Below are positions 54,833 through 62,760 of a stretch of DNA of 64,000 nt, piece by piece; the first letter of the stretch is position 1, and each line of letters begins with the position of its first letter. A model generated the notes under the pieces. That model saw nothing but the letters and a program-made list of their open reading frames with translations. It was not told where the DNA came from and searched no databases. The stretch is from Xanthobacteraceae bacterium (lineage in GTDB: Bacteria; Pseudomonadota; Alphaproteobacteria; Rhizobiales; Xanthobacteraceae). The stretch lies in contig JAMLIK010000003.1 in assembly GCA_023954195.1 (NCBI GenBank), forward strand, positions 372,001-436,000, given 5' to 3'. A program made the position numbers and the translations under genes.

Positions 54833-56872
54833 TTATCCACCCGAACTCAAACGCAGTTCCTGTCGGATATTGCCGTCGGGATTGGCCCTCTCGGCCTCGA
54901 GCGCGCCGCGCTTGACCGCGGGGCATGGCACGAACCTGTCCGGTGCCCTCGCCAACGCCTTGATCTTTGCGATTGTCGCCACGTCGAGACCGGAGGTGAA
55001 GGCCGGATCGGACAGCCGCTGACGGATGAGATCGACCACGCGGCGATGGGCATCGTTGCGATAGATCGCGCGCAGCTTCTGCAATCCGGGCAATCCGAAA
55101 ATGTCGTAGCTCACGAGGGTCAGCATCTCGCGCGTGCGAGCATAAGCGCGCAGCCAATCGTCTCCGCCAGGCGTTCCAGGTTGCCGCTCGGAGACGAGCG
55201 ATTCATCGGCGTGCCGCACCAGACCCGGAAAGCTGATCCCGCCCGAGATCTCCTGATCCATCCGAAAAGATCCCTCCGGCTTGCCATGCATCAGTTTGGC
55301 GGGAAAACAGCTCACTTTCTCGATTTCGGCGATGACAAACCTTTCAGGCGTGACGCTGCTGAATTTGCCGTACCCGGCTTCATACAAGCCGTCGTCGGTG
55401 GTTTCCGCCATGGTGCCTTCGAGCCGTCCGCTCTGTCCCCTGTAGGCGCGGCGGACGTAGGAAGGCTCCGTCATGCTCCTGAAAGTCAGGTCGGCGTTGA
55501 CGACGCCTGCCTCCCGGCGCTTGCGGCTCAGGTCGGCCAGCCAGCCGACCAGCGTGTTCTTCTGACCCTCGAAATCCCGATAGACGTGGTCATCGACAAG
55601 GCTCGTGCAGTCCCTGTCGGCGAGGCCGAACGGCGCCCTGAGTTGGCAGGTGTTCTGCGCGCTGAGCATGATACCTAACGGGCGGATGTCGAATTTCGCC
55701 GCGAGCGCGCGCGGATTGCCCAGATCGCCGGCGTGCAGAAGGAGGAGGGCGATGATCGTGGCCGCGGTCATGACCATGCCAATGCGTGTCAGACCGAATA
55801 TATTCTCCGGCGCATCGGCGGAAATTCTCGGCAGCACGCGAGCCTGCGGCAACTTGCGCAGCAGAGCGGCGGATTCCGCTTCGGCAAGGCTCGGCGTGTT
55901 GGCCCATGCCTCCGGCCGCGGGGCCGAGGGGGCGTTGAAGACCATCGAGCCGGTGGTGCGCGCGAGCGCCGCGATGCGCTGCGCGACGGTGGGATGCGTC
56001 GCGTTCCGGCCGTGCGTGTCGCCGGCGATCATCATCGCATCGTCTTCGTGCCGGGCGTTGCCGACACGGTAGTTGCTCTCGACCTTGACGAGGGCGGAGG
56101 CCAATGCCGCCGGATTTTTCGTCAGCTGGACGGCCTCCGCGTCGGCGATGTACTCGCGCGAGGACGAGATCAGCAGGCGAGCGATCTGGCCGGCACGGAC
56201 GGCGAGATGTCCGACAAACGTGCCGATCAGCGTGAGCGGCAGGATGACCGGGATCGCGATCGCCAGCAGCGCGTGCACGGGCGTCATGCGCAGGCCGTTG
56301 TTCCGGTGCAGGCGCGTCAGCGCCGACATGAAGATATTGGCCGCCGCCATCAGGCGAATATCGCCGTTGCGGATATGGCTGAGTTCATGGGCGAGGACGC
56401 AGGCCAGTTCCTCGTCGTCGAGGCTGTCGATCAGGCCGCGGGTGACGACGACCGCGGCCTTCTTGCGGGCGATGCCGCAGGCGAAGGCGTTGCGCGCCCG
56501 CGACTCGACAATCGCGACATAGGGAACAGGCAGTCCCATCGTGATGATGAGCGGCTCGATCACCCGGCACAGCCGGGGTTCCTCCGCGTCGTCGATGAAA
56601 TGAAAATCGACGGCGCGCTTCACTGTCTCGATGTGCCAGAACATCTGCGCGCCGAACCAGAGCACCGAAGCGGCAAGCACGACCGGGGCATACCGGATGG
56701 CGTAACCGGACCAGCCGAGAAATGGCGCATGGCCGGGATCGATCAGGCTCAACGGCACAAACAGCGCCAGCGCGGCGATGATCTGGACCGCGACGAGGAA
56801 GGCAACGAAGAATGTCGCCGACTTTCCGTCGTTGCTCTGAATCCAGCCGTAAAGACCCGTCGGCTGCGACAT
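54833..56872 (-). CDS. M48 family membrane metalloprotease (HtpX-like) with C-terminal extension
   Basis: 679 aa, about twice the length of HtpX. Two N-terminal helices (about 18-40 and 58-80), the zinc motif ACVLAHELSHIRNGD near residue 160 (HExxH), further helices near 195-215, and the third-ligand region SREYIADAEAV near 238. From about 370 there is another helix and a roughly 280-residue domain with cysteines (QNTCQLRAP, RDCTSLV, VSCFPA) that I do not recognise. It follows the LemA gene by 25 bases. LemA + M48 pairs are common and are thought to act in membrane protein quality control. Confidence 0.88.
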   Translation of the reverse strand: MSQPTGLYGWIQSNDGKSATFFVAFLVAVQIIAALALFVPLSLIDPGHAPFLGWSGYAIRYAPVVLAASVLWFGAQMFWHIETVKRAVDFHFIDDAEEPRLCRVIEPLIITMGLPVPYVAIVESRARNAFACGIARKKAAVVVTRGLIDSLDDEELACVLAHELSHIRNGDIRLMAAANIFMSALTRLHRNNGLRMTPVHALLAIAIPVILPLTLIGTFVGHLAVRAGQIARLLISSSREYIADAEAVQLTKNPAALASALVKVESNYRVGNARHEDDAMMIAGDTHGRNATHPTVAQRIAALARTTGSMVFNAPSAPRPEAWANTPSLAEAESAALLRKLPQARVLPRISADAPENIFGLTRIGMVMTAATIIALLLLHAGDLGNPRALAAKFDIRPLGIMLSAQNTCQLRAPFGLADRDCTSLVDDHVYRDFEGQKNTLVGWLADLSRKRREAGVVNADLTFRSMTEPSYVRRAYRGQSGRLEGTMAETTDDGLYEAGYGKFSSVTPERFVIAEIEKVSCFPAKLMHGKPEGSFRMDQEISGGISFPGLVRHADESLVSERQPGTPGGDDWLRAYARTREMLTLVSYDIFGLPGLQKLRAIYRNDAHRRVVDLIRQRLSDPAFTSGLDVATIAKIKALARAPDRFVPCPAVKRGALEAERANPDGNIRQELRLSSGG

Positions 56873-56897
56873 GATGCTGGCCCTCCGGCGTTTGCCC

Positions 56898-57482
56898 CTA
56901 AAGGGCGATGCTGACGGGCTCGTCGATCAACACGCGCTCGATGCCGAGGTCGTAGCTTTGCCGGCTGTTCATCCGCTGGCGGGGGCCGATCCAGCTGCCG
57001 GGAAACTGTCGCAGCACGGTGTTGTATTCCTCGATCGCGAGATTGTGGAAACGGCGCGCGGCGGTGATTCTGTTTTCGCAATCGACCAGTTGCTGCCGCA
57101 ACTGCGCGAATTCCGGCAACGCGCGTATCTCGGGATATTTTTCGACGGCCGAGAGCAGGGTGCCGACCTGCGCCGACAGGTTGCGCTCCGCCTTGAGCTT
57201 GACCGCCGGCGCCGCCGCAGCGAGCGCCTTTGCGCGGGCATCCTTCACGCCAAGAATGAGATCCTTCTCGTGGCTTGCCAAGCCCTTCACCACGCTCACC
57301 AGCCCAGGGATTAGATTGGAGCGATGCTTGAGGTGAACATCGATATCGGAAAACGCCGTCTCGCAACGCTGATCCAGCGCCACAAGCGTATTCGACGTGC
57401 GCGTGTACATCTTGAATAGAACGAATAAACACAAAAGAGCGACAACCAGGAAACCGATCGCTAACCAAGCCAGAGTCATCAT
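56898..57482 (-). CDS. lemA: LemA family protein
   Basis: 194 aa from the ATG at 57482 (GGGAGGA nine bases upstream). One N-terminal membrane helix (about 3-24) then a helical periplasmic bundle with the LemA signatures ALDQRCETAFSDIDVHLKHRSNLIPGLVSVVKG, ENRITAARRFHNLAIEEYNTVL and PGSWIG. Role unclear; in many bacteria it pairs with an M48 protease, as here, and with TPM-domain proteins. Confidence 0.92.
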   Translation of the reverse strand: MMTLAWLAIGFLVVALLCLFVLFKMYTRTSNTLVALDQRCETAFSDIDVHLKHRSNLIPGLVSVVKGLASHEKDLILGVKDARAKALAAAAPAVKLKAERNLSAQVGTLLSAVEKYPEIRALPEFAQLRQQLVDCENRITAARRFHNLAIEEYNTVLRQFPGSWIGPRQRMNSRQSYDLGIERVLIDEPVSIAL

Positions 57483-57632
57483 TTCGGAAAGTCCTCCCAG
57501 ATACGGTCTTTCCGTTAGCACGAGTTGCTTTCGAAAGATTTGACGTGGCCGTGTATAGTTCGATTCATGCAACTTTAATGGCATGATGCGATGGTGCATT
57601 CGCCGGCTGTTACCGTGTGGCGAGGAGATATC

Positions 57633-58307
57633 ATGTCAGAGTCCGTTTTTCTCAGGGTCCGCAGGCTGCTTTCTGCGCGGATCGAAGACAGCGTGGATGC
57701 GATGGAGCGCGCCAACAGCGATTCCACGATGCGCGAGTCGATTCGTGAAGTCGGACGCGCGATCGATGACGTGCGCGCCGACAAGGAACGGGCGATGGCG
57801 CGACGCTTGCAGGCCGCGCGTCAGCAGGAGATGATCGCCAAGAAAGTGATCGAGTTGACGGACAAGGCACGCTTTGCCCTCAAGGAAGGGCGCGACGAAC
57901 TCGCGGAAGGCGCCGTTGCCCGACAGATCGAATTGGAGGAGCAAGCTCGCCAGTTCGATCAGGTCCAGACCGCCGCGCGCGATGAGGAAGCAAAGCTGGA
58001 AGAGAGCCTCGAAGCCTTGCGGGCGCGCAAGCGGCAGATGGAAGAAGCTCTTTCCGCTTTCATGTCGGCGCGCACGGAAGCCTCGCTCGGCGGCGATGCG
58101 GGCCATTCCAACAAACGTAATGTCGAGCGGGCGGTCGAGCGGGCCGAAGCCGCATTCGATCGTGCGATGACCGGAAATGGCGGCGTGCGGTTCAATCGCG
58201 GGGACGTCGAAGCGATCAATCGCGTCGCGGAGATCGATGGCCTTCAGAAGCAGGCGACGGTCGCCGAGCGGCTGGCCGCCCTCCGACGTGAAGTTCACGC
58301 CGGCTAA
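57633..58307 (+). CDS. PspA/IM30 family protein
   Basis: 224 aa from the ATG at 57633 (GAGGAG upstream). Almost wholly alpha-helical coiled coil, starting VFLRVRRLLSARIEDSVDAMERANSD, with MRESIREVGRAIDDVRADK and the ESCRT-III-like hairpin region. PspA proteins bind membranes under stress and stop proton leakage. Divergent from lemA; 150 bases between the two starts. No PspF gene or clear -24/-12 promoter was seen. Confidence 0.85.
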   Translation: MSESVFLRVRRLLSARIEDSVDAMERANSDSTMRESIREVGRAIDDVRADKERAMARRLQAARQQEMIAKKVIELTDKARFALKEGRDELAEGAVARQIELEEQARQFDQVQTAARDEEAKLEESLEALRARKRQMEEALSAFMSARTEASLGGDAGHSNKRNVERAVERAEAAFDRAMTGNGGVRFNRGDVEAINRVAEIDGLQKQATVAERLAALRREVHAG

Positions 58308-58412
58308 GCCGCTCCTTCACGATGCAGTCGCCGTTTGTTGAGACGGCGAGCCTGCTGTTGTTCGGACCATAGGGCGGAGCGGCGGTCCGCCCTTCGATAG
58401 AAAAGGCGCGCC

Positions 58413-59360
58413 ATGATCCGCAAGCCAGCCGAGACGGAGTTTCGGGAAACCGCGTTGGTCAACGCGGTTCGCGAATCCCGGAAAATCGCCGTCGAGGGCG
58501 GCAAGGGCATCTCGAAGGGGATCGGCAGGCTCTATCTCCTGTTCATGGCCGTGACCTTCGGCTTCGGCTTCATCGTATCCCTGCTGGCCCATCTCGGATC
58601 CCGGAACGGGTTCGGCGTCATCGTCGTCGCCGGCCTGCTCTTTTTCGCCTACCGGCACTTCAGGCATGGGGCCGCTCCGGCGGCGGCCGTGCAGGCGCTG
58701 GCATCGGCAAACCTCAACGCGCCAGCCGAGCGCACGATATCCGGCGCCGGCCGCTACGAACTCGATATCTCCACAGTGGTCCGCAAGACAGTCGGACTTG
58801 CCGTCGTCGGTGGCGGTTGTCTCTATATGGCGCGTGCCGGCCTCATGCAGGTGGTGCTTGGGGGCGTCGGACTGGTGCTGGTTGCGGCCGCGGTCCTGCA
58901 CATCGCACGGATATTCGGGGACCGCACCGTCCTGAAATTCGACGAGCGGAGTGTTGCCGTGAGGGGACCGTTCGGCGAGCGCCGCCTGTTGTGGGCCGAT
59001 GTCGCCGATATCGAGATGCGAGAGGCTGGTTGGCCCCGCTCCGCGCTTGGCCTATCCAAAAAATATCTTTGCGTCACGGCGTCGTCCAACCACTCGGATA
59101 GCCCCGCGAAGCTGGAAGTGCCGGTCGACATCCTGGCGCTCGACTCCGAACAGCTTGTCAGGCTGGTTTCGAGCCTCCTCTATTGCCGGGCAAATGCCGA
59201 CGCACCGCTTGATCTGTTCTCTCGACAATCTTGTTCGCCGCAAGTCAGCGGAGCAAGATTTTTCGGAACCCGCGTGGCGGCCTCGCCTCCACCGCCCGAC
59301 CTGTCGCTTGACGGGCTGCGGCAGATCAGACCATTCGGTCGACGAACGAGCATGAAATAG
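58413..59360 (+). CDS. Membrane protein with PH-like domain, partner of PspA
   Basis: 315 aa. Residues about 40-82 form two membrane helices, about 122-158 two more (VVRKTVGLAVVGGGCLYMARAGLMQ is in this region), followed by a beta-rich part, DRTVLKFDERSVAVRGPFGERRLLWADVADIEMRE, that looks like a bacterial PH/DUF304-type domain (about 165-255). The C-terminal ~60 residues are low-complexity. It follows the PspA gene by 105 bases on the same strand. The PH assignment is by pattern only. Confidence 0.65.
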   Translation: MIRKPAETEFRETALVNAVRESRKIAVEGGKGISKGIGRLYLLFMAVTFGFGFIVSLLAHLGSRNGFGVIVVAGLLFFAYRHFRHGAAPAAAVQALASANLNAPAERTISGAGRYELDISTVVRKTVGLAVVGGGCLYMARAGLMQVVLGGVGLVLVAAAVLHIARIFGDRTVLKFDERSVAVRGPFGERRLLWADVADIEMREAGWPRSALGLSKKYLCVTASSNHSDSPAKLEVPVDILALDSEQLVRLVSSLLYCRANADAPLDLFSRQSCSPQVSGARFFGTRVAASPPPPDLSLDGLRQIRPFGRRTSMK

Positions 59361-59854
59361 AAGTTCTTGCTCCCGCGGCATCCGTTGACGCTCCCGCCGT
59401 CGGGCTTTCGAACGTTGGGCCGTCGGTCCAGGACACGTTCTTGACAGCGGCGAGTCAGGGCGATCGAAGCCGTTGAAGCTCAGCAAGGCGATGCGGCCTG
59501 TCTTTAGGCTTGATATTCTTGCAGACGAAATCGGAGAGCGGCATGGGTAACGGCCTCTTGGGTAATGGGTAATACCCAGATCGTTACCCACAAATCGATG
59601 CGCTGCAATGGCACAAGGAGGTCGCCATGAGTAGCCAGAACCAGCTAACTCATTGATTTATATTGATCTGTAGGACGCTTTGAGAAATCGTGGGAAGGGG
59701 TGATGGTGCCAGGGGCGGCATCCAATAAGACATTTTAAGATATTGATTTTACAATAAAAATTTCTATTCGATTTTTGTAGATACCATCAAAAGTACCAAC
59801 ACTTTCGGCCGGTGAGCCTGAAAGATGGCAGTCTCCCGATCGAGCACCCGCTAA
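59361..59854. other. AT-rich intergenic stretch at the left end of the accessory island
   Basis: About 490 bases with no accepted gene. The part from about 59640 to 59800 is clearly AT-richer than the rest of the window. It holds the nested inverted repeat at 59544-59590 and a TGATGGTGCCAGGGGCGG segment near 59700 that faintly recalls a tRNA 3' end. A likely island boundary, but no proven attachment site. Confidence 0.5.
59544..59590. repeat. Nested inverted repeat
   Basis: Outer arms TGGGTAACG (59544-59552) and CGTTACCCA (59582-59590) are nine-bp perfect; inside, TGGGTA and TACCCA (59566-59578) form a second palindrome around one base, with another GGGTAA copy between. It could be a cruciform, recombination or regulator-binding site. 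Confidence 0.7.
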
Positions 59855-59971
59855 CTACGATGCGTCGTAGCTTGCCTGAAAGAGTCCCGTCGCAGCGTCA
59901 ATGACCGCCCTGCCACGCGCGGCCGAACCGGGCCGCTTTTCATCACCTGCGAAGCCGCCGGCTCCCCCACG

Positions 59972-60607
59972 GTGGAAGTGGTGGCCAAGTTTTCGGGCGG
60001 CTGCGATCAACGCAATATCAATTTGGCAAGGGAAGTCATCGGGGCGTGCCTCGCAGGCGACCTCGGTTTGCCAGTGCCCGAGCCATTCCTGATCGATATT
60101 CCGGCCGATTGGGCTGCAACCATCCCTGATGACAATGAGCGGGCGAAGGTTCAGCGAAGCTCACCCGTCGCGTTCGGTTCTCGCGCCATGACGCGACAGT
60201 TCAGCGTCTGGACACCGGGCAGCACGATTTCCGACATGATGTTGCCGCTGGCGGCCGGTATTTTCGTTTTCGACGGGATCATCCAGAACCCGGACCGAAG
60301 GTCGGACAACCCGAACTGTCTCGTCCGTGGCGACGACTTGCGCATTTTCGACCACGAGTTGGCGTTTGCGCACGACCTAGTGATTGGCTGGACCCCACCT
60401 TGGGCCTTGGGCGGCCTTAAGCCTATGGAAACAAATGGGAATCATATTTTTCGGGCCGGGCTGAAAGGACGCGCCATCAACTTTAGGCCGATCCGCGCCG
60501 CATGGGCGGCCTTGTCGGACGCCCAGATCGCAGATTATGAGAAGGCGCTCCCGGCGGAATGGACCGACGTAGCGAGGGCTGCGGCAAGCGCGACCAAGCT
60601 AATTTGA
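59972..60607 (+). CDS. HipA-like kinase, 5' end abnormal
   Basis: 211 aa from the first possible in-frame start (GTG at 59972), but the frame is open back to about 59855 and the extra part (GRTGPLFITCEAAGSP before VEVVAKFSGGC) belongs to the family; no ATG, GTG or TTG is available there. HipA-like kinase features: VVAKFSGGC (ATP-lysine strand), DLGLPVPEPFLIDI, FGSR, the catalytic-loop-like DGIIQNPDRRSDNPN and metal-binding IFDHELAF. Length of the open part (~250 aa) fits single-domain HipA-like proteins, not full HipA. A DUF3037 gene follows 53 bases later. The gene may be decayed at its start or use a rare codon. Confidence 0.75.
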   Translation: MEVVAKFSGGCDQRNINLAREVIGACLAGDLGLPVPEPFLIDIPADWAATIPDDNERAKVQRSSPVAFGSRAMTRQFSVWTPGSTISDMMLPLAAGIFVFDGIIQNPDRRSDNPNCLVRGDDLRIFDHELAFAHDLVIGWTPPWALGGLKPMETNGNHIFRAGLKGRAINFRPIRAAWAALSDAQIADYEKALPAEWTDVARAAASATKLI

Positions 60608-60660
60608 GACGCAAGAGATAATATTGACGCGGTTTTGGAGGAAGTGAAGCGGGTGCTCTC

Positions 60661-61515
60661 ATGACGGTCAAGGCAGCATACAGCTATACGCTGCTCCGGT
60701 ACGTTCACGACGTACTGACGGGTGAGTTCGTCAACGTGGGCGTGGTTCTCTTCATGCCGTCCACGGGTCTTGTCCGTTACAAAATGCGCGGGACGATCGG
60801 CCGCCTGAAGGGTGTTTTCCCGGACATTGACCGCAAAGCCTTTCTCACGTCGATGACGGCCGTGCGCAAGGGCTTGCAACTTGTCGCCAAGCACGAAAAA
60901 GAAGCCGGGCTCTTAAAGAGTGAGGGCGATGCCACAGCGATCGCGTGCCGCGCTGTGCCGCCTGACGACAGTTCTCTACAATGGTCGCCATGCGGCACCG
61001 GGCTAACCGCCGATCCGGACGAGGCGTTGGACCGTCTCTTTGATCGATATGTGTCGCGGTATGATACGCATTATCGCTCCCGCCGTTCTGATGACGACGT
61101 TTGGCGTCCCGTTCGCCAGAAGCTCGAAGAGCGCAACCTTGCGCAACATCTTCAGGAAAAATCCATAAGCGGCAGCGTGGATGATATTGTCTTCAAGCAC
61201 GCATGGAAGAATGGCCAATGGCACGTTTATGAGCCGCTGTCTTTCGACCTTGCCGATGCTGACGGCATCAAGACCAAGGCGCGTGAATGGCTTGGGCATC
61301 TGTCGGCAGTCGTCGCGGATGGCAAGGCCGAACGATTCAAGCCGCACTTTATCGTTGGCGCTCCTACGAATCCGACATTGCAGGACGCCTATCGCAACGC
61401 GATCGCGATCCTTGAGCGGGCTCCGAACAATCCGGAGGTTTTCGAAGAGGGGCAGCTTGATAAGCTTGTCGCCCAAATTGAGGACGAAGTGCGGGAGCAT
61501 GAAGCCAATCTGTAA
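60661..61515 (+). CDS. DUF3037 family protein
   Basis: 284 aa. Opens AAYSYTLLRYVHDVLTGEFVNVGVVLF, the DUF3037 signature (proteins of this family begin with an antiparallel strand pair containing RYxxDxxxGExxNVGVVL), followed by helices and a C-terminal half with FKHAWKNGQWHVYEPLSFDL. No catalytic motif is evident. It follows the HipA-like gene, and such pairs recur in bacterial islands (from memory), which suggests they act together. Confidence 0.85.
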   Translation: MTVKAAYSYTLLRYVHDVLTGEFVNVGVVLFMPSTGLVRYKMRGTIGRLKGVFPDIDRKAFLTSMTAVRKGLQLVAKHEKEAGLLKSEGDATAIACRAVPPDDSSLQWSPCGTGLTADPDEALDRLFDRYVSRYDTHYRSRRSDDDVWRPVRQKLEERNLAQHLQEKSISGSVDDIVFKHAWKNGQWHVYEPLSFDLADADGIKTKAREWLGHLSAVVADGKAERFKPHFIVGAPTNPTLQDAYRNAIAILERAPNNPEVFEEGQLDKLVAQIEDEVREHEANL

Positions 61516-61532
61516 GACAACTCTTCAAGAAT

Positions 61533-61566
61533 TTCGAATGGTTGGCAGATCGGCCAATTATTCGAA
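61533..61566 (+). terminator. Hairpin after the DUF3037 gene
   Basis: TTCGAAT and ATTCGAA (seven-bp perfect) extended through two G-T wobbles to TTGGC / GCCAA with a six-base loop; 17 bases after the stop, followed by AAATTTCT. Plausible terminator of the HipA-like/DUF3037 transcript. Confidence 0.6.
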
Positions 61567-61606
61567 AATTTCTAATAACTGACCGCCGTTGGCGAGCCTT
61601 TTGAGC

Positions 61607-61625
61607 TATCCGGAAATTCCGGATA
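61607..61625. repeat. Perfect 19-bp palindrome
   Basis: TATCCGGAAATTCCGGATA, nine-bp arms around a single A, in the convergent gap between DUF3037 and the small membrane protein gene. Could be an operator or the end signal of the minus-strand gene. Confidence 0.65.
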
Positions 61626-61675
61626 ACTGCTCGGCGTACATGGCCCCAATACAGGTGTTCAATAAATCGCATGAA

Positions 61676-61990
61676 TTAAGGCGAGGATTTATTTGTCGCC
61701 GTTTTCCTCATAAGGCGTCGGCGTATTTCTTTCCGCACCCTACGCCATTTCCCCTGTTCATAATCCTGCGACCGATACCAAGCCGCGTGCTCTTCGATAA
61801 AGGCGGCTTCCTCAGCATCGTTCGGCCTTCTCCGCATGATGTCGTCGGCGAGGCCGTCGATTTCGGAACGCGGGATGAAGCGGGGTAAGATCGAAGCTTC
61901 AACGATGCTCCAGCCAATGCCGACAATGATCGGCGAAGCGGCGACGCCGATGGCGACCCATTTCAGGATTGTGGTGATGTCCCAATCCAT
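61676..61990 (-). CDS. Small membrane-anchored hypothetical protein of the island
   Basis: 104 aa: one N-terminal helix (about 9-30), then a charged cytosolic part with PRSEIDGLADDIMRRRPNDAEEAAFIEEHAAWYRSQDYEQGKWRRVRKEI divided among helices. The pattern of IDxLAD..M near the helix and EQGKWRRVRxEI near the end looks like a family I associate with phages and islands in Rhizobiales; function unknown. Divergent from the XRE gene, with a TATAAT box (62013-62008) on its strand. Confidence 0.7.
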   Translation of the reverse strand: MDWDITTILKWVAIGVAASPIIVGIGWSIVEASILPRFIPRSEIDGLADDIMRRRPNDAEEAAFIEEHAAWYRSQDYEQGKWRRVRKEIRRRLMRKTATNKSSP

Positions 61991-62048
61991 AACGACATAT
62001 CGTGGTTATTATACACGCCATATTGTACATGGACCCGTCGGGCTTGTC

Positions 62049-62065
62049 AGGAACAATTTGTTCCT
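62049..62065 (+). promoter_or_regulatory. Perfect 17-bp palindrome at the XRE start: candidate operator
   Basis: AGGAACAA-T-TTGTTCCT ends one base before the ATG of the XRE gene and contains its AGGAA ribosome binding element. A repressor bound here would block its own expression, and folding of the mRNA would hide the ribosome site. Confidence 0.65.
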
Positions 62066-62404
62066 ATGGAGCCATTTGCATCGAATCTCAGAAGGCGCGC
62101 TGAAGAACTCGGCATATCCAACGCCGAAGCCGCCCGGCGTGTCGGGTTAAGCGAAAGACGTTATGGCAATTACATTAGCGGGCGACGAGAGCCCGATCTT
62201 GCGACACTGGTTCGGATCGCCGCTATTCTCGAAACAACCCCGAACCATCTTTTGTCTTTCGGTGAGGATGGGACAAGAGCGAGTGCCAGCGTCCCAAGGC
62301 AGCGGATCGCGTCGGCGGCAAACGTATTGAGCAAGGCCGATTCGGAAACGGTCGCAATCATGATCGAGGCACTGGCCGCCACGCGCCGGAAGCGGACGAA
62401 ATAG
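62066..62404 (+). CDS. XRE-family transcriptional regulator
   Basis: 112 aa. HTH_3 domain in residues about 5-65: NLRRRAEELGISNAEAARRVGLSERRYGNYISGRREPDLATLVRIAAIL spans the five helices, with recognition helix near SERRYGNYI. The C-terminal 45 residues are helical, probably a dimerisation element. Phage-repressor-like. A perfect palindrome covers its translation start, and a small membrane-protein gene is divergent. Confidence 0.88.
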   Translation: MEPFASNLRRRAEELGISNAEAARRVGLSERRYGNYISGRREPDLATLVRIAAILETTPNHLLSFGEDGTRASASVPRQRIASAANVLSKADSETVAIMIEALAATRRKRTK

Positions 62405-62405
62405 A

Positions 62406-62759
62406 TCACACCGCCTTCAAGGCGGATTCGATGAGCGTCCGGCGCTTTTTGGCGTCAATCAGTTCGACGGCCTCTTGATCGCTCAATTCGGCATAGTCGA
62501 TGTCGGGCGCTTCCTCGCGCTGCATGACAAGTTCGCGGGGGACCAGCGCCCCGACCAACCGCAAATATGCGCCCGGATCGTTGGCGCGCAAGCTGGCAAT
62601 GGCTTCGGCCCCGTGCGCGACGAAATCAGCAACGATCGTGTTCAGGAACACGTCCGTCAGTTTGTTCTTGGCTCCCTTGGGGCGGCCGTGCGGATTGCCG
62701 CTTGCGCCCGGCTGAAACGGTCGCCCACGCTGTTTCGGCGCTGTTATTGCAGCGGCCAT
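62406..62759 (-). CDS. DUF5681 domain protein
   Basis: 117 aa from the ATG at 62759 (GGGAGC upstream). The DUF5681 signature RGRPFQPGASGNPHGRPKGAKNKLT is near the N-terminus, followed by an acidic helical part. These small proteins are frequent in prophages and integrative elements, near replication or packaging genes; function unproven. Its ATG is one base past the stop of the frame-corrected ATPase, indicating tight coupling, and it ends one base from the XRE stop. Confidence 0.85.
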   Translation of the reverse strand: MAAAITAPKQRGRPFQPGASGNPHGRPKGAKNKLTDVFLNTIVADFVAHGAEAIASLRANDPGAYLRLVGALVPRELVMQREEAPDIDYAELSDQEAVELIDAKKRRTLIESALKAV

Positions 62760-62760
62760 G

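Noticed and set aside
57545-57632. Possible sigma-54 promoter before the PspA gene (TGGCATG near 57580)
   Set aside because: The GC element 12 bases further is absent, so spacing and consensus fail.
59695-59720. Possible tRNA 3' end (TGGTGCCAGGGGCGG) as an attachment site
   Set aside because: Only about 15 bases resemble a tRNA acceptor; the T-arm consensus is missing, so no tRNA fragment can be claimed.
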